This document shows, one piece after another, positions 1 to 10,150 of a stretch of 64,000 nucleotides of DNA (its first letter is position 1; each line of letters opens with the position of its first letter). This DNA comes from Aliivibrio sifiae (GTDB lineage Bacteria > Pseudomonadota > Gammaproteobacteria > Enterobacterales > Vibrionaceae): contig NZ_MSCP01000001.1 of the NCBI RefSeq assembly GCF_002954715.1, forward strand, positions 1,877,416 through 1,941,415, written 5' to 3'. Position numbers and translations under genes: made by a program. Below the pieces are notes generated by a model. The model made no database searches, was not told the DNA's origin, and was given only the letters and a program-made list of their open reading frames with translations.

Positions 1-827
1 GGCATAATGTCTCGTTATGGACAAGAAGCTCAACGCCTTCTGAACTTTCTCTTTCTTTAAATGCAAAAGACAATTCATCACACTCTTTTTCTTGTAACGA
101 CAAAGACTCACTTATTCATTGTGACCTGCTTTTTATTACCGTTAAAGCTTGGCAGGTAGAAAGCGCACTACTCCCTTTACTTCCATTATTATCACAAGAA
201 ACCATATTACTCTTTATGCATAATGGCATGGGAGCGATTGATGCAATAAAAGCGCACATTAATCACCATCCTGTCTTACAGGCCACCACCACGCATGGGG
301 CACTAAAAGAAAGCTCGCATACAATCAAACATACTGGAATGGGGCATACTGTTATTGGTCCATTTAACGCTTCAGGCAATCAGTGCCAGTTCCTTCAAAA
401 TGTTTTAGAACATAGCTTACCAAGCATTGAATGGAATCCTGGGATTGACATTGCACTTTGGAAAAAACTTGCCATTAATTGTGCGATAAACCCTTTAACA
501 GCAATCCATCAATGTAAAAATGGACAGTTATCTCAGCCAGATATTAATCAAGATGTTATTCATGTTTGCACTGAAGTACACCAAGTATTACAGAAAGAAG
601 ATATCGAATGGGAAGAAATAGAGCTAGTTTCAATGGTAAATCAAGTAATATCAGCGACCTCTGAGAACTACTCTTCAATGAACCGTGACTGCTTTCATAA
701 ACGAAAAACCGAGATCGATTTCATTACAGGCTATCTATTACAAAAAGCAAAGCAACATGGTATTTCAACACCAATTAATGAAACGTTATATAATCAAATA
801 AAACAATTAGAAGAGAACTTGTTATGA
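1..827 (+). CDS. panE: 2-dehydropantoate 2-reductase, 5' end missing
   Basis: Reduces 2-dehydropantoate to pantoate with NADPH in pantothenate/CoA synthesis. The reading frame is open from base 3, before the first internal ATG at 216, so the start lies left of the window; about 274 residues are visible and the missing part would hold the Rossmann dinucleotide motif near the N terminus. The visible part has the family's MHNGMG segment after the nucleotide-binding domain and the KKLAINCAINPLTA helix, which contains the catalytic lysine and asparagine region of ketopantoate reductases. It overlaps yajL by 4 bases (ATGA), so the two are translationally coupled. Identification is by family motifs and the panE-yajL order common in gammaproteobacteria. 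Confidence 0.85.
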   Translation, partial: HNVSLWTRSSTPSELSLSLNAKDNSSHSFSCNDKDSLIHCDLLFITVKAWQVESALLPLLPLLSQETILLFMHNGMGAIDAIKAHINHHPVLQATTTHGALKESSHTIKHTGMGHTVIGPFNASGNQCQFLQNVLEHSLPSIEWNPGIDIALWKKLAINCAINPLTAIHQCKNGQLSQPDINQDVIHVCTEVHQVLQKEDIEWEEIELVSMVNQVISATSENYSSMNRDCFHKRKTEIDFITGYLLQKAKQHGISTPINETLYNQIKQLEENLL

Positions 828-1414
828 CCACTAAAATTCTCATTTGCTTAGCTCCTGGAACAGAAGAACTAGAAGCTATCACGGTAATTGATATTCTAGA
901 ACGCGCTAAATTTGATGTTACTGTTGCTAGTACTGCATTTGATGGTGCATTAACCATGAAGGCAGCACAACGTGTAACGCTAACCGCCGATGTAAAATTA
1001 GTGGATGTGGCTGATGAGGAGTTCGATTGTATTGTTCTTCCTGGCGGCTTGAAGGGATCGGAAAATTTCCGTGACAGCACTCTATTAATTGAGATGCTAA
1101 AACAACAAAAATACGATGAGAAATGGGTTGCTGCTATTTGTGCAGCTCCGGCTATTGTATTACAACATCACGATTTATATCCAGATGCTCTAATGACTTG
1201 TTACCCAAGCTTAATGGAAGCCATCCCTGAGAAAAATCGTCGTATTAAACGTGTCTTCACTGATGTATTAAACCATTTAATTACTAGCCAGGGTCCAGGC
1301 TCTGCACTTGAATTTGCAATGGAAATCGTAACATTATTGGGCGGAAAAGAACTCACTGCAAAATTAGCTGCGGATTTAGTGACCCTACCAAACTTAAATT
1401 ATCATCAAATCTAA
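824..1414 (+). CDS. yajL: DJ-1/PfpI family protein YajL
   Basis: Cytosolic DJ-1 superfamily protein of 196 residues, the normal length for YajL/ThiJ. Family members are described as chaperones and disputed glyoxalase/deglycase enzymes protecting against oxidative and carbonyl stress. The nucleophile-elbow cysteine is C106 in AAICAAPA, and the conserved acidic residues are in GTEELE at 12-17. The start overlaps the panE stop by 4 bases. No stress promoter is visible, because the gene is read from panE. The product name is secure; the biochemical activity of YajL proteins is still debated. Confidence 0.9.
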   Translation: MTTKILICLAPGTEELEAITVIDILERAKFDVTVASTAFDGALTMKAAQRVTLTADVKLVDVADEEFDCIVLPGGLKGSENFRDSTLLIEMLKQQKYDEKWVAAICAAPAIVLQHHDLYPDALMTCYPSLMEAIPEKNRRIKRVFTDVLNHLITSQGPGSALEFAMEIVTLLGGKELTAKLAADLVTLPNLNYHQI

Positions 1415-1471
1415 TCGTTTATCTATTTACCCCAACACCAAATAAATCTGGTATTGGGGTCCTTTCTTTAC

Positions 1472-2376
1472 CTATGACACGGCTTCTTTTCTCGTCACTA
1501 TAAATGTTGCAGAAACAATAAGACTTGCTCCAATAATTTGCACAATAGTAAAGCTTTCACTTAGCCATGCAAAAGCAAACAGAGCACCAAATATCGGTTC
1601 ACTCCCCATTAAGATCGACACTCTGGTTGGCGATATCTTTTTCACACTGTAATTTTGAGCATAGAAAGCAAACACCGTACAAAATAAAACAAGATAGATC
1701 GCTAATAACCAGAAAGACAAATCAAGTGGTATCAAATTAACCCATTCAAAACCATGGATGGATAAAAGAAATACGATAGAAAAAATCGACACGACACTTG
1801 ATTGAACACTTGTCACCATAATCGGGTCAACATCTTTATCGACCATCACCTTTTTGGTAAATACGACCATAAAGCCTCTTAATAAGGCTGCCATTAACAT
1901 TAAAATATCGCCCAGATTTATATTGAGTTGGTGTGTAGTAACGTTGGTTAATAAGAAGACGCCAATAACAGAGATTATAGACAATAAAAAGAGTTTATTT
2001 GTTGGTTTCTTTTTATTCACCCACCATTCAACAAATGGCGTAAAAACAACAAATAAACCAATAAGAAAGGCGGCATTAGAAGCCGTCGTATTTTTTATAC
2101 CATACGTTTCACAAACGAAGATCAAAAATACCCCCCCCCTGTTGGAATAACTGACTTCCAATGCGCTATATTTTTCTGATAAATAACGATTGGCAATAAA
2201 ACAAGTGTTGTCATAACAAATCTAATGACTAAAAAAACGAATACACTAGTAAATAGCAATGCTTCTTTTGCTACTCCATAGCTTGTTCCCCAAAAAAACG
2301 CCACAAGTAGTAGAACCACTGAAGGTAAATATTGATTAACTGGCAGCTCTCGCCCTTTTTCTATACGCCTTTCCAT
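1472..2376 (-). pseudogene. DMT/EamA family permease, reading frame split at a G9 tract
   Basis: Ten-helix drug/metabolite exporter family protein with two EamA repeats. The N-terminal piece (2122-2376, starts MERRIEKG) ends shortly after HWKSVIPTGGG, and the C-terminal piece (1472-2161) resumes in another frame with GGVFLIFVCETYGIKN, the expected continuation. The break lies in a run of nine C on the plus strand at 2131-2139. Seven or ten bases would restore one frame; seven would give a 300-residue protein, the usual family length. Both halves otherwise read cleanly, with hydrophobic helices intact. It may be a phase-variable gene, a fresh pseudogene or a sequencing error. It is divergent from the LysR regulator at 2489, its likely controller. 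The substrate is unknown. Confidence 0.8.
2131..2139. repeat. Homopolymer run of nine C (G on the coding strand)
   Basis: Nine consecutive C bases, by far the longest G/C homopolymer I noticed in this AT-rich window. It lies exactly at the point where the permease reading frame changes, so slippage there would switch the gene on or off. Confidence 0.9.
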
Positions 2377-2488
2377 CGCTCTTCTCTTCTTCCCTGTGAG
2401 ATAACATAAATCACATCCTTATTTGCACTAAGATACCTCAGGCTGATAAATTAAATAATCCCTACATAAATCAAATCTTTTGTGACTC

Positions 2489-3406
2489 ATGGACATAAAT
2501 AAACTCGTCACCTTATTACCAGACATGGCCGCCTTTGTAACTGTGGTTGAGTCAGAAAGCTTTAGTAAAGCAGCACAAGTTCTTGATATGACTCCATCGG
2601 GAGTAAGCCGCCAAGTATCTCGTCTTGAAAAAGCTCTACAAGCCACCTTATTAGAAAGAACAACAAGAAAACAGACATTAACTATCGCAGGACAAGAAAC
2701 TTATAATTACTGTAAGAGCATCGTTGATAATGCTCAAGAAGTGATTAATATTTCAGAAAAAAACAATAATGAAATAGAAGGAGAGCTGAGGATTTCGACA
2801 CCAAAGGCATTTGGAAACCAAGTATTACAACCTCTTTTAATTCAGTTTCTTAATCTATATCCAAACATAAAACTAAAAATAAAAGTAACCGACCAATGTT
2901 GTGATCCTATCAATGATAATTTGGATTTAATTTTTAATTTGACCAATCAACCACAAGAGAATTTAGTTGCCAAATCATTAGCTAAAATTGACCTCATACT
3001 CTGCGCCACCCCTAAATATTTACAAGATAACGACACACCTAAGCACCCTTCTGAATTACATCAACATCAGTGTTTATCTCTTGGAGAGACGCAACACGAT
3101 AACAAATGGGGATTTAAACAAGGTTCAGAATACTATCAAATCAAAGTTGATGGACGCTTTGTGGTTAATCATACAGAAATGCGGTTAAATGCAGTCATAC
3201 ATGATCTTGGGATTGGTATTTTTCCTAACTTCGTTGTGCAAGAAAAGTTAAAACAAGGGCTATTGCTTGAGGTTCTCCCTCACTGGGAAGTACAAGGTAA
3301 TTATCACGGTGAAGTCATGCTACAGTTTTTGAAAAGCCAGCATATGCCTAATCGATTAAGAGTCTTTATTGATTTCATGGTTCAACAATTTAAAACTGAG
3401 ACATAA
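2489..3406 (+). CDS. LysR-family transcriptional regulator
   Basis: Protein of 305 residues with an N-terminal winged helix-turn-helix (about residues 12-70: AAFVTVVESESFSKAAQ, then TPSGVSRQVSRLEKAL) and a C-terminal periplasmic-binding-like effector domain from about residue 95. It belongs to the group of LysR proteins that control a divergently transcribed gene; here that gene is the DMT permease 112 bases away, so regulation of that exporter is inferred. The effector is unknown. A hairpin follows the stop codon. Confidence 0.9.
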   Translation: MDINKLVTLLPDMAAFVTVVESESFSKAAQVLDMTPSGVSRQVSRLEKALQATLLERTTRKQTLTIAGQETYNYCKSIVDNAQEVINISEKNNNEIEGELRISTPKAFGNQVLQPLLIQFLNLYPNIKLKIKVTDQCCDPINDNLDLIFNLTNQPQENLVAKSLAKIDLILCATPKYLQDNDTPKHPSELHQHQCLSLGETQHDNKWGFKQGSEYYQIKVDGRFVVNHTEMRLNAVIHDLGIGIFPNFVVQEKLKQGLLLEVLPHWEVQGNYHGEVMLQFLKSQHMPNRLRVFIDFMVQQFKTET

Positions 3407-3435
3407 AAAAAGAGAGCTAATTACTCGGCTCTCTT
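3405..3435 (-). terminator. Terminator of thiI, possibly bidirectional
   Basis: Inverted repeat AGAGAGC (3411-3417) / GCTCTCT (3428-3434) between the LysR stop and the thiI stop. The run of A on its left side becomes a U tract for minus-strand transcripts, so it fits thiI best. Confidence 0.7.
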
Positions 3436-3466
3436 ATCTCATTTTATACTATTGAAATACCGCAAT

Positions 3467-4915
3467 TTACGGACGGTAAACCTTCACATTTTTATAGCCA
3501 TTATCAATCAACAATAATGCTTGAAGACGGCTCATTACACCGCGTTCACAGTATAAAAGGTATTCTTTAGATTGGTCTAAATCACCAAATTGGGTCGCAA
3601 TCTTAAAGAAAGGTAAGTGTTTAACCTCAACCCCTTCAATCTCTAATGGGTTTTCATCTTCTTCTTCCGCACTACGGATATCTAGAACAACAACCTCAGA
3701 GCCTAACTCTGATACCATTTCAACTTCAGGTGCTTGTTCTTGGCTTTCAGTTTCAATCGCACGGATATCCATTACGCGAGCATCATAAACCACTTGCTCA
3801 AGAATAGAGAAATCAAACTTAGCTTCTTCTTTTTCTAGCTTGAATTTTTCAGCTTTAATGGTTGGTTTTTTAGAAATTACACCACAATACTCAGGCATCG
3901 TTTTTGCAAAATCTTCTGTGCCAATTTGACGAGCAACATCAATGATATCTTCTTTATCCCAGTTGATTAGCGGACGAAGGATCAATGTATCTGTTACATT
4001 ATCAATATGGCGTAAGTTCGTCAGTGTTTGGCTTGATACTTGACCTAGCGCTTCACCTGTAACCAAACCTTGGATACCTAACTTCTCTGCAACCATACCA
4101 CCAGCACGCATAAACATACGCTTTAGGATAACACCCATTTGGCCATCATCTACTTTCTCAAGGATCTCAGCAACAACAGGTTCAAAATCAACTGCAATGA
4201 ATTTTACTTTTGCTGATGAACCGTATTTTTTCCATAAGAAATGAGAAACTTGTTTAACACCAATTTCATGAGCTGGGCCACCTAGATTAAAGAACATATA
4301 ATGTACTTTTGAACCACGTTTGATATGCAAGTAACTTGAAACACCTGAATCAAAGCCACCAGAGATAAGGCTTAATACATCTTCTTGAGTACCTAAAGGG
4401 AAACCACCAAGACCTTTATGACGAGCAATAACTAAGTTCAGTTTTTCATTCTCAACTTCAAACTTAACGGTTACTTCAGGATTCTTTAATCGCACTTTTG
4501 CTGATTCAACCGCTTGGTTTAAACCACCACCAACATAACGCTCTAATTCAATAGAAGTGAATTCATGTGTACCACGACGTTTAACTCGCACACAGAACGT
4601 TTTACCTTCAATAATTTCACGATTCATCTCTAAACATTGTTCATAGATATCATGCATATCCGCAAAAGCACTCTGCTTAACTTCTAGTACATGGTGAATA
4701 CCTGGAGTATGAGTAACAGCCGTAAGTACTTCATTACGATATGTGCCATCAAGACCTGAAACTTCAATGTAATCACGACGGTTAATCACTTCAACGCCTT
4801 TTGTTTCGCGTTTAATGATGCTACGTAAATTCGTTTCAAGAATACGAATAAAACGCTTACGTACTGAATCACTTTTAACAAAAACTTCTGGATGTGGCTT
4901 AACGATAAACTTCAT
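3467..4915 (-). CDS. thiI: tRNA uracil 4-sulfurtransferase ThiI
   Basis: Transfers sulfur to uridine 8 of tRNA (4-thiouridine) and to ThiS for thiamine thiazole synthesis. The 482 residues match the E. coli length. The N-terminal THUMP region (about 60-165) is followed by the PP-loop ATP pyrophosphatase motif SGGFDS at 185-190. Then come C344 (PEYCGV) and a C-terminal rhodanese domain with the persulfide cysteine C456 in CERGVMS. All residues known to be essential in E. coli ThiI are present. Since the rhodanese domain is included, the protein should serve both thiamine and tRNA modification. It appears monocistronic, with pomAB upstream on the same strand behind its own terminator. Confidence 0.97.
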   Translation of the reverse strand: MKFIVKPHPEVFVKSDSVRKRFIRILETNLRSIIKRETKGVEVINRRDYIEVSGLDGTYRNEVLTAVTHTPGIHHVLEVKQSAFADMHDIYEQCLEMNREIIEGKTFCVRVKRRGTHEFTSIELERYVGGGLNQAVESAKVRLKNPEVTVKFEVENEKLNLVIARHKGLGGFPLGTQEDVLSLISGGFDSGVSSYLHIKRGSKVHYMFFNLGGPAHEIGVKQVSHFLWKKYGSSAKVKFIAVDFEPVVAEILEKVDDGQMGVILKRMFMRAGGMVAEKLGIQGLVTGEALGQVSSQTLTNLRHIDNVTDTLILRPLINWDKEDIIDVARQIGTEDFAKTMPEYCGVISKKPTIKAEKFKLEKEEAKFDFSILEQVVYDARVMDIRAIETESQEQAPEVEMVSELGSEVVVLDIRSAEEEDENPLEIEGVEVKHLPFFKIATQFGDLDQSKEYLLYCERGVMSRLQALLLIDNGYKNVKVYRP

Positions 4916-5001
4916 ATATAGGCTTCACTGACGTGGAATAACAATCAAAAAGGGTAGACTAAATGGATTTAAGACCTAATCTAAGGCGCAAGATTATACC
5001 G

Positions 5002-5032
5002 AAAAAAAAGACGAGTTGCTAATTCAACTCGC
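5002..5032 (-). terminator. Rho-independent terminator of pomAB
   Basis: On the minus strand, GCGAGTTG pairs with CAACTCGT across a six-base loop (stem bases 5011-5018 and 5025-5032) and is followed by eight T. It sits just after the pomB stop. Confidence 0.85.
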
Positions 5033-5060
5033 CTTTCATCATTATCTATTTACGGTAACG

Positions 5061-5993
5061 TTACTGCTGAGCACTTGGAACCTCATCACTTTCATGAGGT
5101 TTACCTTGCATAATACTTATTTCAACACGGCGGTTACGCGCACGCTGCGCTGCTGATTTATTCGGTACTAACGGCTCTGTTGATGCCATACCCCGGACTC
5201 GTAAACGATCACTATCAAACCCTTTTACTCGTATCATTTCATGAGCAACAGAAACCGCTCGTTGAGCAGATAAATCCCAATTAGAGCGATATAGCTCTGA
5301 CTCTATTGGTTGATTATCGGTATGCCCTGAAACTCGAATAATGCCAGGAACATCTTTTACAAGCTCACCGATTTGACGAATAAGCGGTCGAAACTTCGGC
5401 TGTAAAAAGGCAGACCCTGCAGGAAACGCTCCTTTCTCTCGAATTCGGATCACTAATTGCTGCCCTAGATTTTCAACTTCTAACGCTCCATCATCAATCT
5501 CACGCTCTAACGCTTTTTTAATGATTTCTTCTAATTCTTGCTGTGATTGACTCTGACTTTGCGATTCAGATTCGCTCTGTGAACTCGTTTGCGTAGAGGT
5601 TGAAGATGATTCTCCCCCAGTTTGCTTACCAGCATCACGCTTTGTACCACCAGCACGATCTGACTCACCATCATGAAAATCTAATGTTTTCTGAGGAATA
5701 TCGATCGTTTGTTGCATGATAACTTCAATTGGTGTCGGCTCAGGACGACCAGGTCGAAACTCTTGAGCAATAACACTTGTCCCTTTAGGGATATCTTTTA
5801 CTTCAAGAACATTCTGAACACCAAACGCAAATTTCATTGAGCCTGCAATTTGTTTAAATTTCAAAACATCCATCTCAGAGAAAGACAGTAACAATACGAA
5901 GAAACACATTAATAGTGTTGCTAAGTCAGCAAATGTTGCCATCCATAAAGGGGCGCCAGGAGGACATTTACAATTATCTTCATCTTCCATCAT
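5061..5993 (-). CDS. pomB: Sodium-driven flagellar stator protein PomB
   Basis: Stator subunit that, with PomA, lets sodium ions through and drives the polar flagellum. It has a single transmembrane helix near residues 17-40 carrying the ion-binding aspartate D23 in TFADLATLLM. A long linker follows, rich in Ser, Gln and Glu (about 125-155, repeated SQ and SE). The C-terminal OmpA/MotB peptidoglycan-binding domain (about 180-300) contains the motif GHTDNQPI and the R-RNRRVEI pattern. At 310 residues it has the PomB length. The gene lies 12 bases after pomA. Two adjacent ATG codons (5993 and 5990) are possible starts behind the same GGAG. The sodium rather than proton specificity is inferred from its resemblance to Vibrio PomB. 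Confidence 0.95.
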   Translation of the reverse strand: MMEDEDNCKCPPGAPLWMATFADLATLLMCFFVLLLSFSEMDVLKFKQIAGSMKFAFGVQNVLEVKDIPKGTSVIAQEFRPGRPEPTPIEVIMQQTIDIPQKTLDFHDGESDRAGGTKRDAGKQTGGESSSTSTQTSSQSESESQSQSQSQQELEEIIKKALEREIDDGALEVENLGQQLVIRIREKGAFPAGSAFLQPKFRPLIRQIGELVKDVPGIIRVSGHTDNQPIESELYRSNWDLSAQRAVSVAHEMIRVKGFDSDRLRVRGMASTEPLVPNKSAAQRARNRRVEISIMQGKPHESDEVPSAQQ

Positions 5994-6005
5994 TAGCTCC
6001 TAGTC

Positions 6006-6770
6006 TTATTCTTCGCCAGTATCAACAACACGTTTTTTCTCGTTTAAGTAGTTACGTAAATAACTATCAATAACACGTGGGTTCTGGCCATCTTGAATAG
6101 CTAAAATACCATCAAGAATTAAACGACGATTTAATTTTTCTTGTTCTTTACGTAGTTCCAATTTATGCGCAATAGGGAATGCGATCATATTTGAGATAAC
6201 AGAACCATATAATGTAGTTAGTAGTGCAACCGCCATTGCTGGACCAATCGATTTAGGATCATCCATGTTAGATAACATCCCCACTAGACCGATAAGAGTA
6301 CCAATCATACCCATAGCTGGTGCTACATCACCAAAAGCAGTAAATACGCCAACGCCTTTTTCATGACGTTCGTTAGTTAATGCGATGTCTTTTTGTAATG
6401 TTGCTTTTACAACTTCAGCGTCATGACCATCAACTAATAAATCGATGCCTTTCTGCATAAATGAATTGCTGATCTCTTTCTCTTCTAACGCCAGAAAACC
6501 GCCTTTACGAGCTGCATCTGCCATTTCAACAATAGTTACAATTAAATCAACAGGTTCATCTGTTTTAAACATAAATGCTTTAACTGCGATCTTACCTGCG
6601 CCAAAAAATTGGCCTACCGTAAACTTCATTAGTACTACAAAGATCGAACCACCGAATACGATAAGAACCGATGTTGTGTCCATAAAAATGGCTAAACCAC
6701 CTGCCAGTACCATTGCCATAATAATAAATGCAAAACTACCAACTAAGCCTATTAACGTTGCTAAATCCAC
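6006..6770 (-). CDS. pomA: Sodium-driven flagellar stator protein PomA
   Basis: MotA/TolQ/ExbB-family membrane protein of 254 residues with four transmembrane segments (about 5-25, 30-50, 150-170, 185-205) and the large cytoplasmic loop that contacts the rotor protein FliG. The PAMGMIGTLIGLVGML segment and the VALLTTLYGSVISNMI helix are the conserved channel-lining helices. It is the first gene of the pomA-pomB operon. It is transcribed divergently from xseB across 277 bases, in which I saw no clear flagellar sigma-28 promoter. Confidence 0.95.
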   Translation of the reverse strand: MDLATLIGLVGSFAFIIMAMVLAGGLAIFMDTTSVLIVFGGSIFVVLMKFTVGQFFGAGKIAVKAFMFKTDEPVDLIVTIVEMADAARKGGFLALEEKEISNSFMQKGIDLLVDGHDAEVVKATLQKDIALTNERHEKGVGVFTAFGDVAPAMGMIGTLIGLVGMLSNMDDPKSIGPAMAVALLTTLYGSVISNMIAFPIAHKLELRKEQEKLNRRLILDGILAIQDGQNPRVIDSYLRNYLNEKKRVVDTGEE

Positions 6771-7047
6771 AGAGCGCTCCCCTATCTTGCTGCTTGTGTT
6801 TATTTATAATTAGCTAAGCAAAAATTAAGCCATAAATATCATCACTTTTTTGCCGCTTCTTTCTTATCGACCAAAGAAATGAATGGTTTAATTTTTTTAT
6901 CAAAAAACATGACTTCATTACTATATTGATGAAAAAATAACCCTTATCCGTTAAATTTTACTTTTATGTATCACTTTATCACCAGTTCAATTGACCCTTT
7001 AGGCTCTCTGAGTTACCTTTCTTGGATCATTTTAAGAGTGAATCATT

Positions 7048-7290
7048 ATGGCTGTAAAAAAACCGGAAAATTTATCATTTGAAGCGGCAATAGAAGAATT
7101 GGATTCTGTCGTCAATCAACTAGAAAGTGGCGACTTGCCTCTTGAAGATGCTTTAAAGAAATTTGAGCGTGGCATTGCATTAGCAAGAGCTGGGCAAGAA
7201 AAACTAACAGATGCTGAACAACGCGTCGATATTCTTTTACAAGCTGATGATAATGCTGAATTAACGCCTTTTGATACTGATAATGACTGA
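7048..7290 (+). CDS. xseB: Exodeoxyribonuclease VII small subunit
   Basis: Small subunit of the nuclease that degrades single-stranded DNA to oligonucleotides; several copies bind one XseA. The 80 residues carry the family signature FEAAIEELDSVVNQLESGDLPLEDALKKFERG, read here in two parts at about residues 10-28 and 29-42, followed by an acidic tail. It heads the conserved xseB-ispA-dxs operon and its stop overlaps the ispA start. A GAGTG-like ribosome-binding site precedes the ATG. Confidence 0.95.
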   Translation: MAVKKPENLSFEAAIEELDSVVNQLESGDLPLEDALKKFERGIALARAGQEKLTDAEQRVDILLQADDNAELTPFDTDND

Positions 7291-8179
7291 TTCACTTAAA
7301 CACCAATTACCTATTTTTCAACAACGTAATATCGATCAGTTGAATCAATGGCTTGAAAAAATAGAGATTCAACAGCAACCTCTTACTGAAGCAATGAAAT
7401 ACGCATTGTTATTAGGCGGTAAGCGCGCTCGACCTTATCTGGTTTACATTACCGCAAACATGCTTGGGGTTAGCGCCGAATTCGCAGATGATGCGGCTGC
7501 TGCCGTAGAATGTATTCACTCATATTCATTAATACATGATGATTTACCAGCGATGGATAATGATGATTTACGCCGTGGTCATGCGACTTGTCACATTAAA
7601 TTTGACGAGGCAACAGCTATTCTTGCAGGTGATGCACTACAAACTTTAGCATTTGAAATTTTAGCGAATGGTTCATTAACTAAAGAAGCTGAATCTTCGC
7701 GTATAGATATGATCAGAGTATTATCAAAAGCCTCTGGTGCATCTGGTATGTGTATGGGCCAATCTCTTGATCTACAAGCAGAAGGTAAACTGGTTAACCT
7801 TACTTCTTTAGAAAAAATTCATGCCCATAAAACAGGGGCATTAATGAAAAGTGCTATTCAATTAGGTGCACTATGTGCTGGTGAGAAGGGCAAAGAAATT
7901 CTTCCACAACTTGAAAAATACGCTGATGCTATTGGTTTAGCTTTTCAAGTTCAAGATGATATTTTAGATATCATTAGTGATACAGAAACACTCGGAAAAC
8001 CACAAGGTTCTGATCTAGAATTAGAGAAGAGTACTTATCCAGCCCTATTAGGACTTGAAGGTGCTCAACAGAAAGCTGAACAATTATACCAAACAGCAAT
8101 TGATGCGTTGAATGATATCCCTTACAACACGGATGCAATGCAAGCGTTCGCCCAATACGTCATTGCGCGTAAAAACTAA
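7283..8179 (+). CDS. ispA: Farnesyl diphosphate synthase (geranyltranstransferase)
   Basis: Condenses isopentenyl diphosphate with dimethylallyl and geranyl diphosphate to make farnesyl diphosphate, the precursor of undecaprenol, ubiquinone side chain and heme O. The 298-residue trans-prenyltransferase has the first aspartate-rich motif in [11 protein letters not shown] (about 80-90), the GGKRARP substrate-binding motif (about 43-49) and the second DDILD motif. I chose the ATG at 7283, which overlaps the xseB stop and gives the usual family length; the frame is open from a TTG at 7271. It sits between xseB and dxs, its normal position. Confidence 0.95.
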   Translation: MTDSLKHQLPIFQQRNIDQLNQWLEKIEIQQQPLTEAMKYALLLGGKRARPYLVYITANMLGVSAEFADDAAAAVECIHSYSLIHDDLPAMDNDDLRRGHATCHIKFDEATAILAGDALQTLAFEILANGSLTKEAESSRIDMIRVLSKASGASGMCMGQSLDLQAEGKLVNLTSLEKIHAHKTGALMKSAIQLGALCAGEKGKEILPQLEKYADAIGLAFQVQDDILDIISDTETLGKPQGSDLELEKSTYPALLGLEGAQQKAEQLYQTAIDALNDIPYNTDAMQAFAQYVIARKN

Positions 8180-8199
8180 AACAGATAAGCGCTAATACT

Positions 8200-10083
8200 A
8201 TGTCACTAGATATTTCAAAATACCCGATTCTGGCTTTGGCAAATACGCCTGATGAATTACGTTCTTTGCCAAAAGAAAGTCTACCTACTTTGTGTGATGA
8301 GTTACGTACTTATCTCTTAAATTCCGTAAGTAAATCTAGCGGTCATTTGGCATCAGGGCTTGGTGTCGTTGAACTGACCGTTGCCTTACATTATGTTTAT
8401 AATACGCCTTTTGATCAATTGATCTGGGATGTTGGTCATCAAGCCTACCCTCACAAGATCTTAACCGGTCGTCGTGAGCAACTGGCAACGATCCGCCAAA
8501 AAGGTGGATTACACCCATTCCCATGGCGTGATGAAAGTGAATATGACGTCCTCTCTGTCGGTCATTCATCGACCTCAATCAGTGCTGCGTTAGGTTTGGC
8601 TATTTGTGCTGAAAAAGAACAGGAAAACCGCAAAGTCGTTAGTGTTATCGGTGATGGTGCAATTACTGCAGGTATGGCATTTGAAGCGTTAAATCATGCC
8701 GGTGATATTCACCCTGATATGTTAGTTGTTTTAAACGACAATGAGATGTCAATTTCAGAAAATGTAGGTGCTCTAAATAATCAACTTGCTCGAGTATTAT
8801 CAGGCAGCTTATATACGTCTATTCGTGAAGGTGGTAAAAAAGTTCTTTCTGGTACACCTACGATTAAAGAACTGCTTAAACGTACTGAAGAACATCTAAA
8901 AGGTATGGTCGTTCCTGGCACCATGTTTGAAGAGTTAGGTTTCAATTATATTGGTCCTGTAGACGGACATGATGTGAACGAGCTCGTTCGTACTCTTAAA
9001 AACATGCGTAACCTTAAAGGACCGCAGTTTTTACACATTATGACGAAAAAGGGCAAAGGCTATGAGCCAGCTGAAAAAGATCCAATCAGCTATCATGGTG
9101 TACCAAAATTCGATCCAAGCAATGATTCTTTACCAAAATCATCAGGAGGAAAACCAACCTTCTCCAACATTTTTGGTGATTTTCTTTGTGATATGGCAAA
9201 AGAAGATGAAAAATTAATGGCAATCACACCAGCCATGCGTGAAGGCTCTGGTATGGTGCGTTTCTCTAAAGAATTTCCAAGACAATATTTTGATGCTGCC
9301 ATTGCTGAGCAACACGCTGTTACTTTAGCAAGCGGGATGGCGATTGCCGGCTATAACCCTATTGTTGCCATTTACTCCACCTTTTTACAACGCGGTTATG
9401 ACCAACTGATCCATGATGTGGCAATTATGGACCTCCCAGTGATGTTTGCCATTGACCGTGCAGGTTTAGTTGGCGCCGATGGCCAAACCCATCAAGGTGC
9501 TTTTGATATCAGCTTTATGCGCTGCATTCCTAATATGGTTATCATGACACCAAGTGATGAAAATGAATGCCGTCAAATGCTTTATACGGGCCACAAACAC
9601 AAAGGCCCGAGTGCAGTTCGTTACCCTAGAGGTAGTGCTACTGGCGCAGAAGTAGTTAACGATATGCAAGTATTAGAAATAGGCAAAGGCCGCCTAATTC
9701 GTGAAACAAAAATCACAGAAAAAGGTGAACGTGTTGCGATTTTAAATTTCGGCACTTTCTTAGCTAGTAGCTTAGAAGCTGCAGAACAATTAGATGCCAC
9801 CGTTGCCGATATGCGCTTTGTCAAACCGCTTGATGAAGCTCTATTGTGTGAGTTAGTGACTAACCATGATGTTCTTGTCACGATTGAGGAAAATGCAATT
9901 TCTGGTGGCGCAGGCTCTGGTGTCGTCGAATTCTTAATGAAAAATCGCCTGATTAAACCAGTATTACAACTTGGTTTACCTGATCAATTTATTGACCAAG
10001 GAACGCAGGAAGAGATGCATGCTGAGTTAGGCTTAGATGCAAAAGGCATTGAAAAACAAATCAGAGATTATTTAGATTTATAA
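8200..10083 (+). CDS. dxs: 1-deoxy-D-xylulose-5-phosphate synthase
   Basis: Thiamine-diphosphate enzyme that condenses pyruvate and glyceraldehyde 3-phosphate, the first step of the MEP isoprenoid pathway. The 627 residues (about 620 in E. coli) contain the substrate histidine in [10 protein letters not shown] near residue 49 and the thiamine-binding [15 protein letters not shown]...[12 protein letters not shown] region near 150-185. The [10 protein letters not shown] segment carries the catalytic glutamate, and the transketolase C-terminal domain is at the end. It follows ispA by 20 bases and closes the operon with a strong terminator. The operon needs thiamine diphosphate, and thiI and thiL also lie in this window. 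Confidence 0.97.
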   Translation: MSLDISKYPILALANTPDELRSLPKESLPTLCDELRTYLLNSVSKSSGHLASGLGVVELTVALHYVYNTPFDQLIWDVGHQAYPHKILTGRREQLATIRQKGGLHPFPWRDESEYDVLSVGHSSTSISAALGLAICAEKEQENRKVVSVIGDGAITAGMAFEALNHAGDIHPDMLVVLNDNEMSISENVGALNNQLARVLSGSLYTSIREGGKKVLSGTPTIKELLKRTEEHLKGMVVPGTMFEELGFNYIGPVDGHDVNELVRTLKNMRNLKGPQFLHIMTKKGKGYEPAEKDPISYHGVPKFDPSNDSLPKSSGGKPTFSNIFGDFLCDMAKEDEKLMAITPAMREGSGMVRFSKEFPRQYFDAAIAEQHAVTLASGMAIAGYNPIVAIYSTFLQRGYDQLIHDVAIMDLPVMFAIDRAGLVGADGQTHQGAFDISFMRCIPNMVIMTPSDENECRQMLYTGHKHKGPSAVRYPRGSATGAEVVNDMQVLEIGKGRLIRETKITEKGERVAILNFGTFLASSLEAAEQLDATVADMRFVKPLDEALLCELVTNHDVLVTIEENAISGGAGSGVVEFLMKNRLIKPVLQLGLPDQFIDQGTQEEMHAELGLDAKGIEKQIRDYLDL

Positions 10084-10100
10084 TCTAATCTCACTTTAAT

Positions 10101-10130
10101 AAAAAATGCCACAACTCTGTGGCATTTTTT
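10101..10130 (+). terminator. Rho-independent terminator of xseB-ispA-dxs
   Basis: AAAAAATGCCACA (10101-10113) pairs with TGTGGCATTTTTT (10118-10130) across a four-base loop. It is symmetrical enough to stop transcripts from both sides. Confidence 0.9.
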
Positions 10131-10150
10131 GTATGTAATGATTGTAAAAT

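Noticed and set aside
5540..5620. Ser/Gln repeats in PomB as a mobile or phase-variable repeat
   Set aside because: The codons are degenerate and in frame; low-complexity linkers are normal in PomB proteins.
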